The position numbers and the translations under genes were made by a program. DNA of 64,000 nt. It comes from Zygnema cylindricum. Its lineage: Eukaryota > Streptophyta > Zygnematophyceae > Zygnematales > Zygnemataceae. The stretch spans positions 97,821-161,820 of the forward strand of contig JBBHKE010001215.1 in the NCBI GenBank assembly GCA_037447655.1, in the 5' to 3' direction. Positions 23,322-33,342 of this stretch are shown one piece after another. The notes below the pieces were generated by a model. It was not told the origin of the DNA and did not search any database. It worked only from the letters and a program-made list of their open reading frames with translations. The stretch's first letter is position 1. Each line of letters starts with the position of its first letter.

Positions 23322-24891
23322 CTCCCCTAATTTTCTAGTAACTTTTCAACTTCAGACCACACTTTTTCCTGCAGAAAATTAGCTTAGGGGAAGGCATAGG
23401 TTTGGTCATCATATCTCTTTCCATCTTGCTATTTGGTATGTACTCTAAACTGATTATTTTGTTTTCTACCTTCTCTCTAACAAAGTTGAGTCTAATGTCC
23501 ATGTGTTTAGCTTTGAAATGATGTTTAGGATTGGCAGCAGCGATTGCTGCCTAATTATCACAAAACATTTTCTTCACACCACTCTTAAGGTGACCAAGCT
23601 CACCAAGCAAAGACTTGACCCACATCAATTCTTTTACAACAGAGCAAGAGGCGATATACTCAGCCTCCATGGTAGAATGAGCAATTACCTTTTGCTGTTT
23701 GGTACTCCAGCAACAAGCCCCATCACCAACATATAATACATATCGAAAAGTATATCTCCTCATTGGAGTATCACTATAACTGGCATCACTCCAAGTAGTG
23801 ATGGCAATATTCCCCCCACCCAAATGCAACCATAGATCCCTAGTTCATATTAAATATCTAAGGAATCTTTTAGCTGCCTCCCAATCTCTCTTAGTGGGAG
23901 CATTTAGACTTCTACTTAGCACTCCTACAGCTGTAGCTAAATCCGGCCAGGTAGAATTCATAAAATAGATTAGGCTTCCCACTACTTGCCTGTATAGAAT
24001 AGTCTGCAAGAACTTCTGTTTTTCAGGGCCTTATTCTTTATCTAAGATTATGACTCCTCCTTCCACACTCCCTTCACTTCTCTTCTTTAACTCGATTGTA
24101 GTTGTACAACTATTAGCCTTATCCATATGAAATTTTTCCAACAAGTTTACTATTGCTTCTTTCAAGGTCGGTCTTATAATTTTTCTTTCTTAGTCTCTTT
24201 CTATTTTTATTCCAAAAATGTATCTTGCCTCCCCTATATCCTTCATCTCAAATCTCCCCTTAAGATCGATTTTCAGTATATTAATTTTGTCAATTGATTT
24301 ACTTAAAATAAGCGAATTATCAACATAAATTGCAATAAAAATAACACCTTCCTCATCTTCAAAAATATAGATTGAGTGATTTGAGATGATCTGGATATAT
24401 CCCTGACCGGTAAGAGACTCATCAAGCTTTTTATTCAACTGTCAGGGCGCTTGTTCCAAACTATATAGTGATTTAATCAGCAGACAAACCTTACTCTCCT
24501 CTCCTTGCTCCACAAATCCTTCGAGTTGTCGCATGAAGATCTCCTCTTCCAATTCTCCATTGAAAAAGGTTGTCTTGATATCCATCTGGTGCACCTCTAT
24601 GTCTTCCGCTATTGCCAAACTGAGAAGTAGGCGGACAGATGGAAATTTGACGACCGGGGTAAAGGTTTCCTCGTAGTCAATTCCCTCTTTTTCTGTATGA
24701 ATCCTTTAGCCACTAACCGGCCCTTATAGCGCTCAAAGGTGTTATCTAGGTTCAATTTCAATTTGAACACCCACTTACAACCGATTGGTTTTAAGTTAGG
24801 TGGACAATCACCTTGCTCCCAAGTATCGGCTGCCATAATTGAGGCCATCTCCTAATTAATGGTTATCTTCCACGGGTTCCTTTCTGGACAA
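23322..24891 (-). pseudogene. D-family element: RNase H and reverse transcriptase
   Basis: The minus strand encodes RNase H at 23551-23829 (LHLGGGNIAITTWSDASYSD, HSTMEAEYIASCS). Reverse transcriptase is at 24190-24848: TWEQGDCPPNLKPIGCKWVFKLKLNLDNTFERYKGRLVAKGF at the N-terminal end and IFIAIYVDN where YVDD is expected. The catalytic Asp change and the stops make it inactive. It is the closest relative of element 1. The leader region at 24892-25182 is split by a 230-bp insertion. Confidence 0.87.
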
Positions 24892-24896
24892 TTCAT

Positions 24897-25126
24897 TGTT
24901 AGATTTTCCTACAAATCCGGGATTCGGCATGTCCCACACTTGGGAAAATTGAGCCGGCCAGGGTTCGAACCTGGGACCTTTCACTTCAGCTGCGAACGCA
25001 CTACCACTGTGCCACCAGCTCGATGTTGAGACTGGCGGGTCCGTACCCATTTATTACGTGCGGCTCGAGTATGGATATTTCCATATTCTACCTCGTATTG
25101 GACCGGTTTCACGTGCCAATCCAACA
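24897..25126 (-). mobile_element. 230-bp solo LTR / TRIM-like element with an internal tRNA-like sequence
   Basis: It starts TGTTGGATT (25126) and ends AATCTAACA (24897). These are 9-bp terminal inverted repeats with one mismatch and TG/CA ends. TTCAT flanks it on both sides (24892-24896 and 25127-25131), an exact 5-bp target-site duplication. Inside is a 71-nt tRNA-like segment with pol III boxes. Size, ends and duplication fit a solo LTR of a small non-autonomous LTR element (TRIM class). No second copy or internal region is present. Confidence 0.8.
24951..25021 (-). other. tRNA-like sequence with A and B boxes
   Basis: The minus strand folds as a tRNA: acceptor stem GAGCTGG/CCGGCTC (one G-U), D stem GCAC/GTGC, an anticodon stem TTCGC/GTGAA with loop AGCTGAA, and a T arm with GGTTCGAACCC. 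The A box reads TGGCACAGTGG and the B box GGTTCGAACC. Position 33 of the anticodon loop is G rather than the invariant U, so a working tRNA is doubtful. It is better read as a tRNA-derived pol III promoter module inside the LTR-like element. Confidence 0.65.
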
Positions 25127-25131
25127 TTCAT

Positions 25132-25182
25132 CGCCTCTCCATAAGTCTAAGGTTCATCTAGATGAAAGAGGTTTGTTACCTT
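25132..25182 (-). pseudogene. D-family element: continuation beyond the 230-bp insertion
   Basis: The text 'cgcctctccataagtcta...gttacctt' matches 1758-1812 of element 1, so the D-family pol resumes here. It is cut at 25182/25183 by the E-type LTR; ACCTT (25178-25182) is the likely target site. Confidence 0.65.
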
Positions 25183-25493
25183 TGTAATTTTGTGGTCTCC
25201 ATTGACCCACAGAATGAGCAGACTATGTAAAGCCTCTAGGATAATATTTGCCCCTTCCACTTTCCCAATGAATAAGCAAAGTCCAGGCACAAAAGTATTA
25301 TGACCACCCTCACTTCTTTGAGGACAAGACTCCTCTGAGTCAAACGCAAAAAAATTCACTGAATTTGCTCCCCTGAGTAGTAAGTTATGGGTGGTCAAAG
25401 ATGACCTTTATAGTTACAAGCTCTCTTAGAGAGAGGTCCCTAAATATCACTAAGTCTTGGTCTCACTACTCAGAACTACCTACTTCTAAACCC
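25183..25493 (-). mobile_element. E-type LTR, U5 part
   Basis: This is the end of a minus-strand LTR (…AATTACA at 25183), related to the D type in this half. An ATG at 25202 is open to the LTR end (METTKL). It is split by element B at 25493/25494 and resumes at 32527. Confidence 0.75.
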
Positions 25494-26502
25494 TGATGTT
25501 TTGGAAACCTTGAGTTCTCTCTATACTTGCTGCTATGCTGCCATGCTGGGCTAAGTCTGACATCGCAGCTAGAATTCTTGAGCACTCTACACTTGTTGCT
25601 GTGCTGCTATGCTGCTTTGATCTGACATCGTAGCTGCGCTGCTCTAATATCACAGCTGCGCTGACAGATCATAGCAGTCATAGCAGTCATAGCAGTCGTA
25701 GCAGAGTCATATCAGCTATAGCAGTCTGCGCAAGAAAGGTGTTCTGAATATGACTCAGTTTGTGTGAGGATAAATTGACGGGGACATGATTTAGTGAGTA
25801 GGTAACTCGAAAAGGAGTACACAGATTAAGTGCACTTCAGGCACACGTGTCGGTCTGTGAGAAAGTCAAGTTTGGTTGTTCTAGAAGAAAAGGTACAGTG
25901 ACATTTGAGGACCAAAGTTACACGTAGAGGTTCATCTTCGGTGATGAAAGAATACGTGGAAAGCGGACAAAGTCTGCCGTCATTTTTGAAGAGAATTATT
26001 GACTGTAGCCTAATTTCAGCGGACGAACTTTAACTGCGTACTATTTCATTTCTAGCTGCTGTCTGATTGGTGTAAATGATTATGTGCATTCAACGGTGGG
26101 ATTTTGTTAATGAAGAAGTAGTGTACCAATTTACTGCGCTAGTTGTAGTACGGTATGATCAACTCTAGGCTCACTTGTATATAAAGGACTTAGATTACTT
26201 TAGGAAAAGTAAGATTGTTGTGTAGGAAAAAATGCAAAGCAGTTTTTGGGTGTGTTTGAATTATAAGATCATTGTGATCTTTTGGCATAACTTTGTGAAA
26301 TTCTTCATGTGGTTTCTTTGGTATATACTTTATATTGTGGCAAATTTGCAGACCTAAGGTGAGTCTGGTTTGCTTAGGGCTTCATTGTGAAGTTAGTTGT
26401 TTGTGGGATTTCGTGAGAGTTTCTCTTTGCGCAATTGATTATCATGGCAACTGCCGGTGCTTCTTCATCTTCTTGAGTGGCACCAGCTGCCTCAAATCAA
26501 CA
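25494..26502 (+). mobile_element. 5' LTR of element B
   Basis: This 1009-bp LTR runs from TGATG to CAACA. It contains a CAG-rich stretch (GCAGCTGCGCTG and CATAGCAGT repeats, 25580-25735). The core TATATAAAGGACTTAG lies at 26178-26193. The Gag ATG is at 26444, 59 nt before the LTR end. This copy has a TGA (about 26474) where the 3' LTR has TCA. Confidence 0.93.
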
Positions 26503-27616
26503 GGTCACGGGCCCTCCCTCACGGATCTCGGTGTTTAATGGGCAAAAGTATCTTTATTGGGCAGATTTGACTAAGTCATATTTGAAACAAGTGAAATTAT
26601 ATGATGTGATTTCCGGTATTCTTCCGGATACGGATCTGGAGTTTGGAAAGAAAAATGAAGATGCATTGCATGTGTTGAAGTTACTTTTGTTAGAAGATCT
26701 TAACATGACATATATCAATATCTCTACGGCATCTGAAATATGGAAGGCCTTTAGTGAATCTTATGTCTTAGCTAGTGAGCAGAATGAGGTTGTTACTGCT
26801 GGAAAAATTTGGGACTATAAATATACTGGGGGTGACATGAACTCATATTGTAATGGCTTGAAACTTCTATTATCGGAGAATGCATGTTCCGGGGGGAGTT
26901 TTCCTCCTTATCATCAAGCTATGATTCTAATGAGAGGGCTTCCTACTGAATATAGAGGAGCAGCGGAGCAGCTAAGACGGTTAGAGAAGAGTAAACGGAA
27001 TATAGCAGTAGCTCAGGCTTATATCCTAGACGAAGAGGCAACTGAGATAGCATTAAATGGTGGTCAATCAGTGGTTGCTTACAATGCACAGACATATAAG
27101 CCGGCTGGTTTTTCTGGAAACAGAAATTTTCCCCCCAATCCGAATTATAGGCAATATGATAGGTGTGTCTATTGCTTTGGTCAACGTAATGTTTTCCGGC
27201 TGTGTCCGGCATTTATAAAAGCGTGTGAAACAGGAATTTATGGTGCGGGGTGGAGGGTGCGATCGGAGGATTCATCCCCAAAATTTCCGCCATCAAAACT
27301 GCTGATTAAAAATGCGGCGTTCCTTGCATTTGATGAGACGTCACAAGATGAACGACCGGAAGGAAAGGAAGATGTGGTCAGATTTCCGCAATCGGATGAT
27401 GACGAGTTCTTTGCTCTTGCAAAAGATCTCATGGAGGGACCTCGAGAGAACGGATGGATTATGGACTCCGGATGCTCCTCCCACATGTGCGCCAACCGGG
27501 CTTACTTCAAAACGCTTACTCCAATTCCCACTCGTCGGTTTTATTACGCGGTTGACAGCGGTGTGGAGGCTACAGCAAAGAGAAGCGTGGAGTTAGCATG
27601 TGCCATCAATGGTTAG
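26444..27616 (+). pseudogene. Element B: gag and start of protease
   Basis: Gag starts in the LTR, crosses the primer site and continues as SRISVFNGQKYLYWADLTKSYLKQVKLYDVISG. UBN2-type text follows (IWDYKYTGGDMNSYCNGLKLLLSENACSGG), then a degenerate zinc knuckle (CVYCFGQRNVFRLCPAF, about 27165-27215) and an acidic tail. The protease site is WIMDSGCSSHMC (about 27456-27490) with DSG intact. Defects are the TGA near 26474 and a TAG at about 27614. Otherwise 379 codons are open. Confidence 0.9.
26503..26514 (+). promoter_or_regulatory. Primer-binding site of element B
   Basis: GGTCACGGGCCC follows CAACA directly. It equals GGTTATGGGCCC with two T-to-C changes. It is translated in the Gag frame: CAA CAG GTC ACG GGC CC gives QQVTGP, where the ancestral QQVMGP would use the unmutated site. 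Confidence 0.62.
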
Positions 27617-27741
27617 ATTGTAAAGAGAACCTTGCATGATGTTCTCTATATCCCAAAGTTTACAAAAAATATGTTTTCCACTTCGGTAGCAGAAATGAAA
27701 GGTTTTGAAATTTTACAAAAGAATGGGAAAAAGGTAGTAAG

Positions 27742-28469
27742 TGTTGTTTTTAGAAAGCTTTAGTCCTCTTTATGCCTCAGCTGTGAGAGAGAGCTGTTCA
27801 GGACTTAAGCTATTTTTGGTTGAGTTCGGTTCAGTACTTACCGAAATTAGTGTGACAGTGAAGTTGGGAGTTCACGGTTCATTCACACTTGGGACACGTG
27901 TCTTCACTTGGGAGAATGCGTGAGTATGTCCTCCGTGGACGTACGGAAATTCGGCAGGACCACTGGACTTCGTGAAGTCAATTCTACGGTGCCAAATCCT
28001 CTAATCGGACCGCTGACAGCCGCCGCCAACAAATAGTGACGAGGCGTGACTAGATCATTATCACTTTACGTTGTCTGAACTTCGGTGTAAATATTTGTGA
28101 TAGAATGTTAGATGTACGGCTGGAATGCCTCCGTACAGCTTAGTGTAGTTTCGGTGTATAAAAGTAGGACTTAGTGAATTTGATTTTTAGGAACAAATGA
28201 TATGAAAACTGTACACTCAGTTTTATGTAATTTCATTTCTATATATCTCACAAATTTGTGAGCGGAATTTTGTGTGTGTGTTCCTTTGTATGTTATCTAC
28301 ATCGTGGCAAAGTTTCAGGAAGTTTGGAGCATTTTTCTGAAAGTTATAGTCTGTCAAAGTTTCTGTTCAGCCATCAATATTTGTGGAAGCTTCCTCTCTT
28401 GATTTGTTCTACGATGACTACAGCTGCATCTTCTTCATCTTCAGTACCAGCACTTGTCTCAGAACAACA
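27742..28469 (+). mobile_element. Solo A-type LTR inside element B
   Basis: This 728-bp LTR runs from TGTTG to CAACA and is flanked by GTAAG on both sides (27737-27741 and 28470-28474), an exact target-site duplication. Removing it rejoins KKVVS to KDGKVALEGTR. The core TATAAAAGTAGGACTTAG is at 28157-28174. An ATG at 28414 is open for 18 codons to the LTR end. It is the clearest proof that the Gag start belongs to the LTR. Confidence 0.95.
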
Positions 28470-28474
28470 GTAAG

Positions 28475-29680
28475 CAAAGATGGGAAGGTAGCTTTGGAAG
28501 GAACTAGAGGCCCAGACTTGTTGTACCGGATGGACTTGGCTAATGAAATTGACTTTGCATACTCTAGTGTCCTTCCGAAAATGTATTGTGGCATAAGAGG
28601 CTCGGTCATGTTCATCATGAAAGGCTTGATAAAATGGTAAAGCAAAATATGATAGATGGTGTTAAATTAGGACAAACAGATTCCCATGTATGTGATGGAT
28701 GGGCTTTGGGAAAACTTCATAAGCTGCCACTACCTCAGACAGCGGATAACCGGGCAATGGATTTGCTGCAAATTATTCATTCGGATGTGTGGGGGCCATC
28801 AAAAGTTCCTTCACTCAGTGGCAACCGGTTTTTGGTCACTTTTACGGATGACTTCTCAAGATATAGCAAGGTTTACATTATGAAAGAAAAGAGTGAAGTG
28901 CTCACTCACTTCAAGCATTTTCGGGTATAGGACGAAAAACTTCATGGGAAATCGATCCTTTCCCTTCGGTCTGACAACGGAGGGGAATATATTTCTCATA
29001 CATTCTCTGAATATTTAAAAGACAATGGCATTTCTCGGCAATTTACAGTTCCTTATACTCCGGAACAGAATGGAGTATCCGAAAGACTGAACCGAACTCT
29101 AACAGAAAGTGCAAAATCCATGTTACTAGATAAGGGAATAGATTTCAAATTTTGGGGTGAAGCTTTCTCGTGTGCGTCATATATTAGAAATAGAATAGAG
29201 ACTAGAGCAGTAAAAGGGAAAACACAATATGAAGTGTGGACTGGAAGAAAACCGAATGTTAGTCACTTCAGGGTTTTAAGGAGTAAATGTTTCATTTTGG
29301 ATAATCTCCCTATTTCTAAGCTTAGTCCGAAATCGATTCCAATAAATTTTTATGGGTTATGATGATGAATCCGTGGGCTATAGAGTATTTAATAAGGATA
29401 GGAATACTCTTCAGACTGCTACAAATATTCAGGTTAAAGAAGAGAGCAGATCGGTAGATGTTTTTGGTATGACAAATATTGAAAAAGATTCCAAAATCAA
29501 AGAATATGTTATTTTTGAAAGTGTTCCTCTCGCTTCTTCTAGTCGCATTTTGGACCCTCCGGCTGGTCCCCTTGTGGAGAATCCTCCTCCTCCTCCTCAA
29601 CCACCTCCTCCTCGGCGGCAACCTACGGATCCAACAATTCCAGCCTTAGATTTTCCAGGGGAAAAAGGCAAAGCAGCAGG
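28475..29680 (+). pseudogene. Element B: integrase
   Basis: The domain order is GAG-pre-integrase (LWHKRLGHVHHERL, VCDGWALGKLHKLP; the second zinc Cys is Trp), core (HSDVWGPSKVPSLSGNRFLVTFTDDFSRYSK, RSDNGGEYISHTF, YTPEQNGVSERLNRTLTE) and C-terminal SPKSIPINF…GYDDESVGYRVF. A frameshift lies near 28580, a TAG at about 28928 and another frameshift near 29350. A polyproline stretch (ENPPPPPQPPPPRR) at 29578-29620 begins the linker. Confidence 0.9.
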
Positions 29681-29893
29681 CTGCGAAACTGCGAAGTTGC
29701 GCTATTTTCTGTCGGTTCAGTGGATCTGACTGAAAACTGCGACGCTGCGAAACTGCGAAGCTGCGGCGCTGTGAAGCTACAAAGCTGCGACGCTGCAAAG
29801 CTGCAAAGCTGCGACACTGCGAAATTGGGAAGCTGCGATGATGCGAAGCTGCAAAGCTGCGACGCTGCAAAATTGCAAAGTTGCGAAAATGCT
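29681..29893 (+). repeat. In-frame ~24-bp tandem repeat in element B pol linker
   Basis: Near-repeats of tgcgacgctgcaaagctgcaaa, themselves built of GCTGCRAAR-like halves, run through the linker between integrase and reverse transcriptase. In frame they encode repeats of CDAAKLQS (variants CDTAKLGS, CDDAKLQS, CGAVKLQS). Units vary slightly, which suggests repeated slippage or unequal exchange with the frame kept open. Related copia linkers in this window do not have it. Confidence 0.8.
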
Positions 29894-30952
29894 CTATTAT
29901 TTGCCAGCATGATGGAACCGGTCACAATACAGGAAGCCTTTTCAGCTCCGGAAAAAGATCAATGGATCGCTGCGGCTAATGATGAAATGCGATCCATAAT
30001 GGAGGCTCAAACTTGGGAGCTTTTGGAGCTTCCACCAGACCGAAAAGCCATCGCCTGTAAGTGGGTCTTCAAAGTAAAGTTGAATCCAGGTAACTCTATT
30101 GAAAGATATAAGGCTAGGCTTGTTGCTAAAGGCTATAGTCAAAAGGAGAGAATTCACTATGAAGAGACTTTCTCTCCGATTGTCCGGTTTCCAACTGTTA
30201 GAATTTTGTTATCCTTAGCTGCCATTGAGAATATGGAACTACATCAAATGGATGATAAGACAGCTTTCTTGCATGGAGATTTAGAGGAAGTAATTTATAT
30301 GAAGCATCTTGAAAGGTATGAAGAGACTGGAAAAGAAAATCTAGTCTGTAAACTGTTGAATTCCCTGTATGGTTTGAAGCAAGCTCCACGTCAGTGGAAC
30401 CTAAAACTAGATGAGTTTCTTACCAGTCTAGGATTCGTCAGGATTAGCTCAGATCACTCAGTCTATGTTATGGAAGGGAAAGATGGGATTATGTACATTG
30501 CGGTATATGTAGATGATTTGCTGTTGTTAAGCAAGTCATTAAATGAAATTAACAAAATAAAGGCAGCCTTAAATTCAAGATTTGAGATGAAGGACTTAGG
30601 TGAGGCAAAGTATATTCTTGGAATTCAAGTAGAAAGGGATAGAGATAGGAGAACAATCCATCTAACGCAACGTGAAGCGATAGGAAATGTGCTTGAAAAG
30701 TTTGGCATGGCTGAGGCAAACGGAAGTGCCACTCCCATGGAATTTAAGCAGAAAGTGGAAGGCATGGAGACCGATGGAGGAATCATTTTTGACGATACCT
30801 TGGAGTCAAGGGAGGCAGATTTTATGGCCACCATTCCATACCGACAGATTGTTGGTAGCCTAATTTACTTCATGAACTGCACAAGGCCGGATATTGCGGC
30901 AGCAGTTGGCGCTTTGAGTCGAAGTTTGCAGAATCCAAGAAAAACAGATTAG
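29720..30952 (+). pseudogene. Element B: reverse transcriptase (410-codon open frame)
   Basis: After the Cys-rich repeats, a complete copia reverse transcriptase is open: [86 protein letters not shown], and AVYVDDLLLLS with the catalytic YVDD intact (about 30500-30530). It extends to the start of RNase H (NCTRPDIAAAVGALSRSL) and ends at a TAG at 30950. Only the upstream frameshifts separate it from integrase. It could fold as a domain, but it has no normal Gag-Pol context. Confidence 0.9.
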
Positions 30953-31470
30953 AAGGCCGTGAAGAGGGTTCTTCGATACCTTGCAGGAACACGGAATCTT
31001 AGACTTGCTCTCGGTGGAGATGAAGTCAAAATTCAGACATGGAGCGATGCTAGCTATGGAGACATGCCAAGTCGCCGTTCCACCACTGGATTCATTTTGG
31101 AGATTGGAACTAGAACATGCTGCTAGAGCAGCACGCTTCAAAAGGTAAAAGCTTAATCTAAAATGGAGGCTGAATATATGGCAACAAGCTCAGCTGTCAA
31201 GGAGTTACTATGGGTGAAGTCGCTCCTCCAAGAACTTCATTTTATGCAATCCGAACCTCAAATACTGTGGTGTGACAACGAAGCAGCTATTGCGATTACA
31301 TCCAACCCGAGTCATCACTTCAAAAGCAAGCACATTGACATCAAGCTGTATTTTGTAAGAGAGAAGGTGATGAACAGAATTTTAAAGCTAAGTTATCTTC
31401 CGGATGAGAAGATGGTAACAGATATGATGACTAAGTCTTTACCTGCACCTAAGTTGAAATTATGTTAAGA
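30953..31470 (+). pseudogene. Element B: RNase H
   Basis: This continues from the reverse transcriptase: RVLRYLAGTRNLRLALGGDEVKIQTWSDASYGDMPSRRSTTGF, MEAEYMATSSAVKELLWVKSLLQEL, LWCDNEAAIAITSNPSHHFKSKHIDIKLYFVREKV. TAG codons near 30950 and 31122 and a TAA near 31154 interrupt it. It ends before the polypurine tract at 31504-31515. Confidence 0.9.
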
Positions 31471-31515
31471 GGAATGTGGATTCAGTGGCTGAGAGAGTCT
31501 AAAGGTTTAGGGGAG

Positions 31516-32526
31516 TGTTGTTTTGGAAACCTTGAGTTCTCTCTATATCTTGCTGCTATGATGCCATGCTGCGCTAAGCCTGACATTGCAGCTAGAAACC
31601 TTGAGCACTCTACACTTGTTTATGTGCTGCTATGCTGGTGTGATCTGACATCGCAGCTGCGCTGCTCTAATATCACAGCTGCGCTGACAGATCATAGCAG
31701 TCATAGCAGTCATAGCAGTCGTAGCAGAGTCATATCAGCTATAACAGTCTGCGCAAGAAAGGTGTTCTGAATATGAGTCAGTTTGTGTGAGGATAAATTG
31801 ACGGGGACATGATTTAGTGAGTAGGTAACTCGAATTGGAGTACACAGATTCAGTGCACTTCAGGCACACGTGTCGGTCCGTGAGAAAGTCAAGTTTGGTT
31901 GTTCTAGAAGAAAAGGTACAGTTACATTTGAGGACCAAAGTTACACGTGGAGGTTCATCTTCGGTGATGAAAGAATACGTGGAAAGCGGACGAAGTCCGC
32001 CGTCATTTTTGAAGAGAAGTATTGACTGTAGCGTCATTTCAGCGGACGAACTTTAACCGCGTACTATTTGATTTCTAGCGGCTGTCTGATTGGTGTAAAT
32101 AATTATGTGCATTCGACGGTGGGATTTTGTTAATGAAGAAGTAGTGTACCAATTGACCACGCTAGTTGTAGTACGGTATGATCAACTGTAAGCTCACTTG
32201 TATATATAGGACTTAGATTACTTTAGGAAAAGTAGAATTGTTGTGTAGGAAAAACTGCGAAGCAGTTTTTGGGTGTGTTTGAATTATAAGATCATTGTGA
32301 TCTTTTGGCAGAACTTTGTGAAATTTTGCATGTGTTTTCTTTGGTGTAATCTCTATATTGTGGCAAATTTGCAGACCTAAGGTGTGTCTGTTTTGCTTAG
32401 GGCTTCATTGTGAAGTTTGTTGTTTGTGGGATTTCGTGAGAGTTTCCTCTTTACACAATTGATTATCATGGCAACTGCTGGTGCTTCTTCATCTTCTTCA
32501 GTGGCACCAGCTGCCTCAAATCAACA
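31516..32526 (+). mobile_element. 3' LTR of element B
   Basis: This 1011-bp LTR (TGTTG to CAACA) follows the polypurine tract GGTTTAGGGGAG. The TATA-like core is at 32201-32216. The ATG at 32468 is open to the LTR end (MATAGASSSSSVAPAASNQ), with no TGA. This shows that the stop in the 5' LTR is a later mutation. By eye the two LTRs differ at a few percent of positions. Confidence 0.93.
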
Positions 32527-33108
32527 CACCCTAGTCCAATAGGAACACTATATAGTACAAGAAGGTACAAAGGGCGATGTACTTATTATACGACCATTGT
32601 ACGACAAGGTCTACAAAGTGACACCTGTCAAATCAGAAAGCCATGGTTCTTCCTCCCATCTTCTCCTGTATCAAATAATATGGCGCCACGTGAAACCGCG
32701 TGACGCTATCTCCTTTGCCCCTAAAAGCTCATTTCGCGTGGCGGCTATAATGCCGAGAGTCCGATATAAACATATTTCACACGGTTTAGATTCGCGTACA
32801 TGCATGAATTGTTCCTCTTCGTTAGTGAGGTGTTAATTAGCTATCGAGTTAATGTTTATATATCTTTGAAACCCGTCACGTCTATCGTTTCGATAACGCC
32901 TTAGTGGATAAGACTTACGACTCTAGAGAGGTCCGCATATCTAGGTTCAAATCTTGACCTAGGGACTATTTTGGTAAAATATCCTCTACTTCTATCTCTA
33001 TAACTTTCTAAATATCGCGGCAGCCATGGCGTGCCTTTGATCCTCACTCTCTCTCTTTAAAGTGGAAATAAATTAGAAAAGTGAACTATTAATTACCTCT
33101 TTTCAACA
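32527..33108 (-). mobile_element. E-type LTR, U3 part
   Basis: This is the continuation of the E-type LTR interrupted by element B. It starts TGTTG at 33108, adjacent to the polypurine tract AATCAAGGGGAG on the minus strand. It matches 9828-10400 (plus strand) in reverse complement. A TATATAAAC-type motif appears near 32855-32865. Confidence 0.82.
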
Positions 33109-33342
33109 CTCCCCTTGATTCCTAGTCACTTTTAATTTTAATCCACAGTTTTCTTTGCAAAAAATCAACTTTGAAGAAGGCATTGGATTTCTCATCATGT
33201 TTGCAATCATTTCCTTATCAGTTTTATGAACCAGTTTAATTATTTTATTTTCTACCTTCTCTCTGACAAAGCTTAGTCTAATATCCATATGTTTAGCTTT
33301 GAAGTGATGTTTCGGATTAGCTGCAATAGAGATAGCAACTTG
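33109..33342 (-). pseudogene. E-family element: RNase H C-terminus
   Basis: The minus strand reads MDIRLSFVREKVENKIIKLVHKTDKEMIANMM followed by the C-terminal tail (33103-33288). This is the conserved end of copia RNase H just before the polypurine tract. It breaks off at about 33342, where the plus-strand element F begins without a terminal sequence, pointing to a deletion or recombination junction. Confidence 0.75.

Larger units (their letters stand above)
25494..32526 (+). mobile_element. Element B: full-length copia retrotransposon
   Basis: This is a 7033-bp plus-strand element with LTRs at 25494-26502 and 31516-32526. The flanks are AACCC (25489-25493) and CACCC (32527-32531), a target-site duplication with one change. 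The host E-type LTR reads continuously when it is removed. It contains a 728-bp solo LTR (27742-28469). Gag and pol are the best preserved of this lineage in the window but carry several stops and frameshifts. Confidence 0.95.

Noticed and set aside
24951-25021. A functional tRNA gene
   Set aside because: The segment folds as a tRNA, but position 33 is not U, and it lies wholly inside an LTR-like insertion. It is better treated as a tRNA-derived module.
25676-25735. A CRISPR-like array from the CATAGCAGT repeats in the B-type LTR
   Set aside because: Units are about 9-10 bp without spacers, inside a eukaryotic LTR, and present in both LTR copies.
28460-28480. Recurrent breakpoints after GAACAACA in gag leaders, first read as a splice donor (CAG/GT) or a template-switch hotspot
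   Set aside because: Exact target-site duplications (GTAAG, TTCGT, CCATA, CATCT) show that this point is simply the LTR end. No splicing is needed.
29623-29925. A Ser/Phe/Ala/Gln repeat protein on the minus strand
   Set aside because: It is the reverse reading of the tandem repeat in element B pol; the plus-strand frame continues into a real reverse transcriptase.
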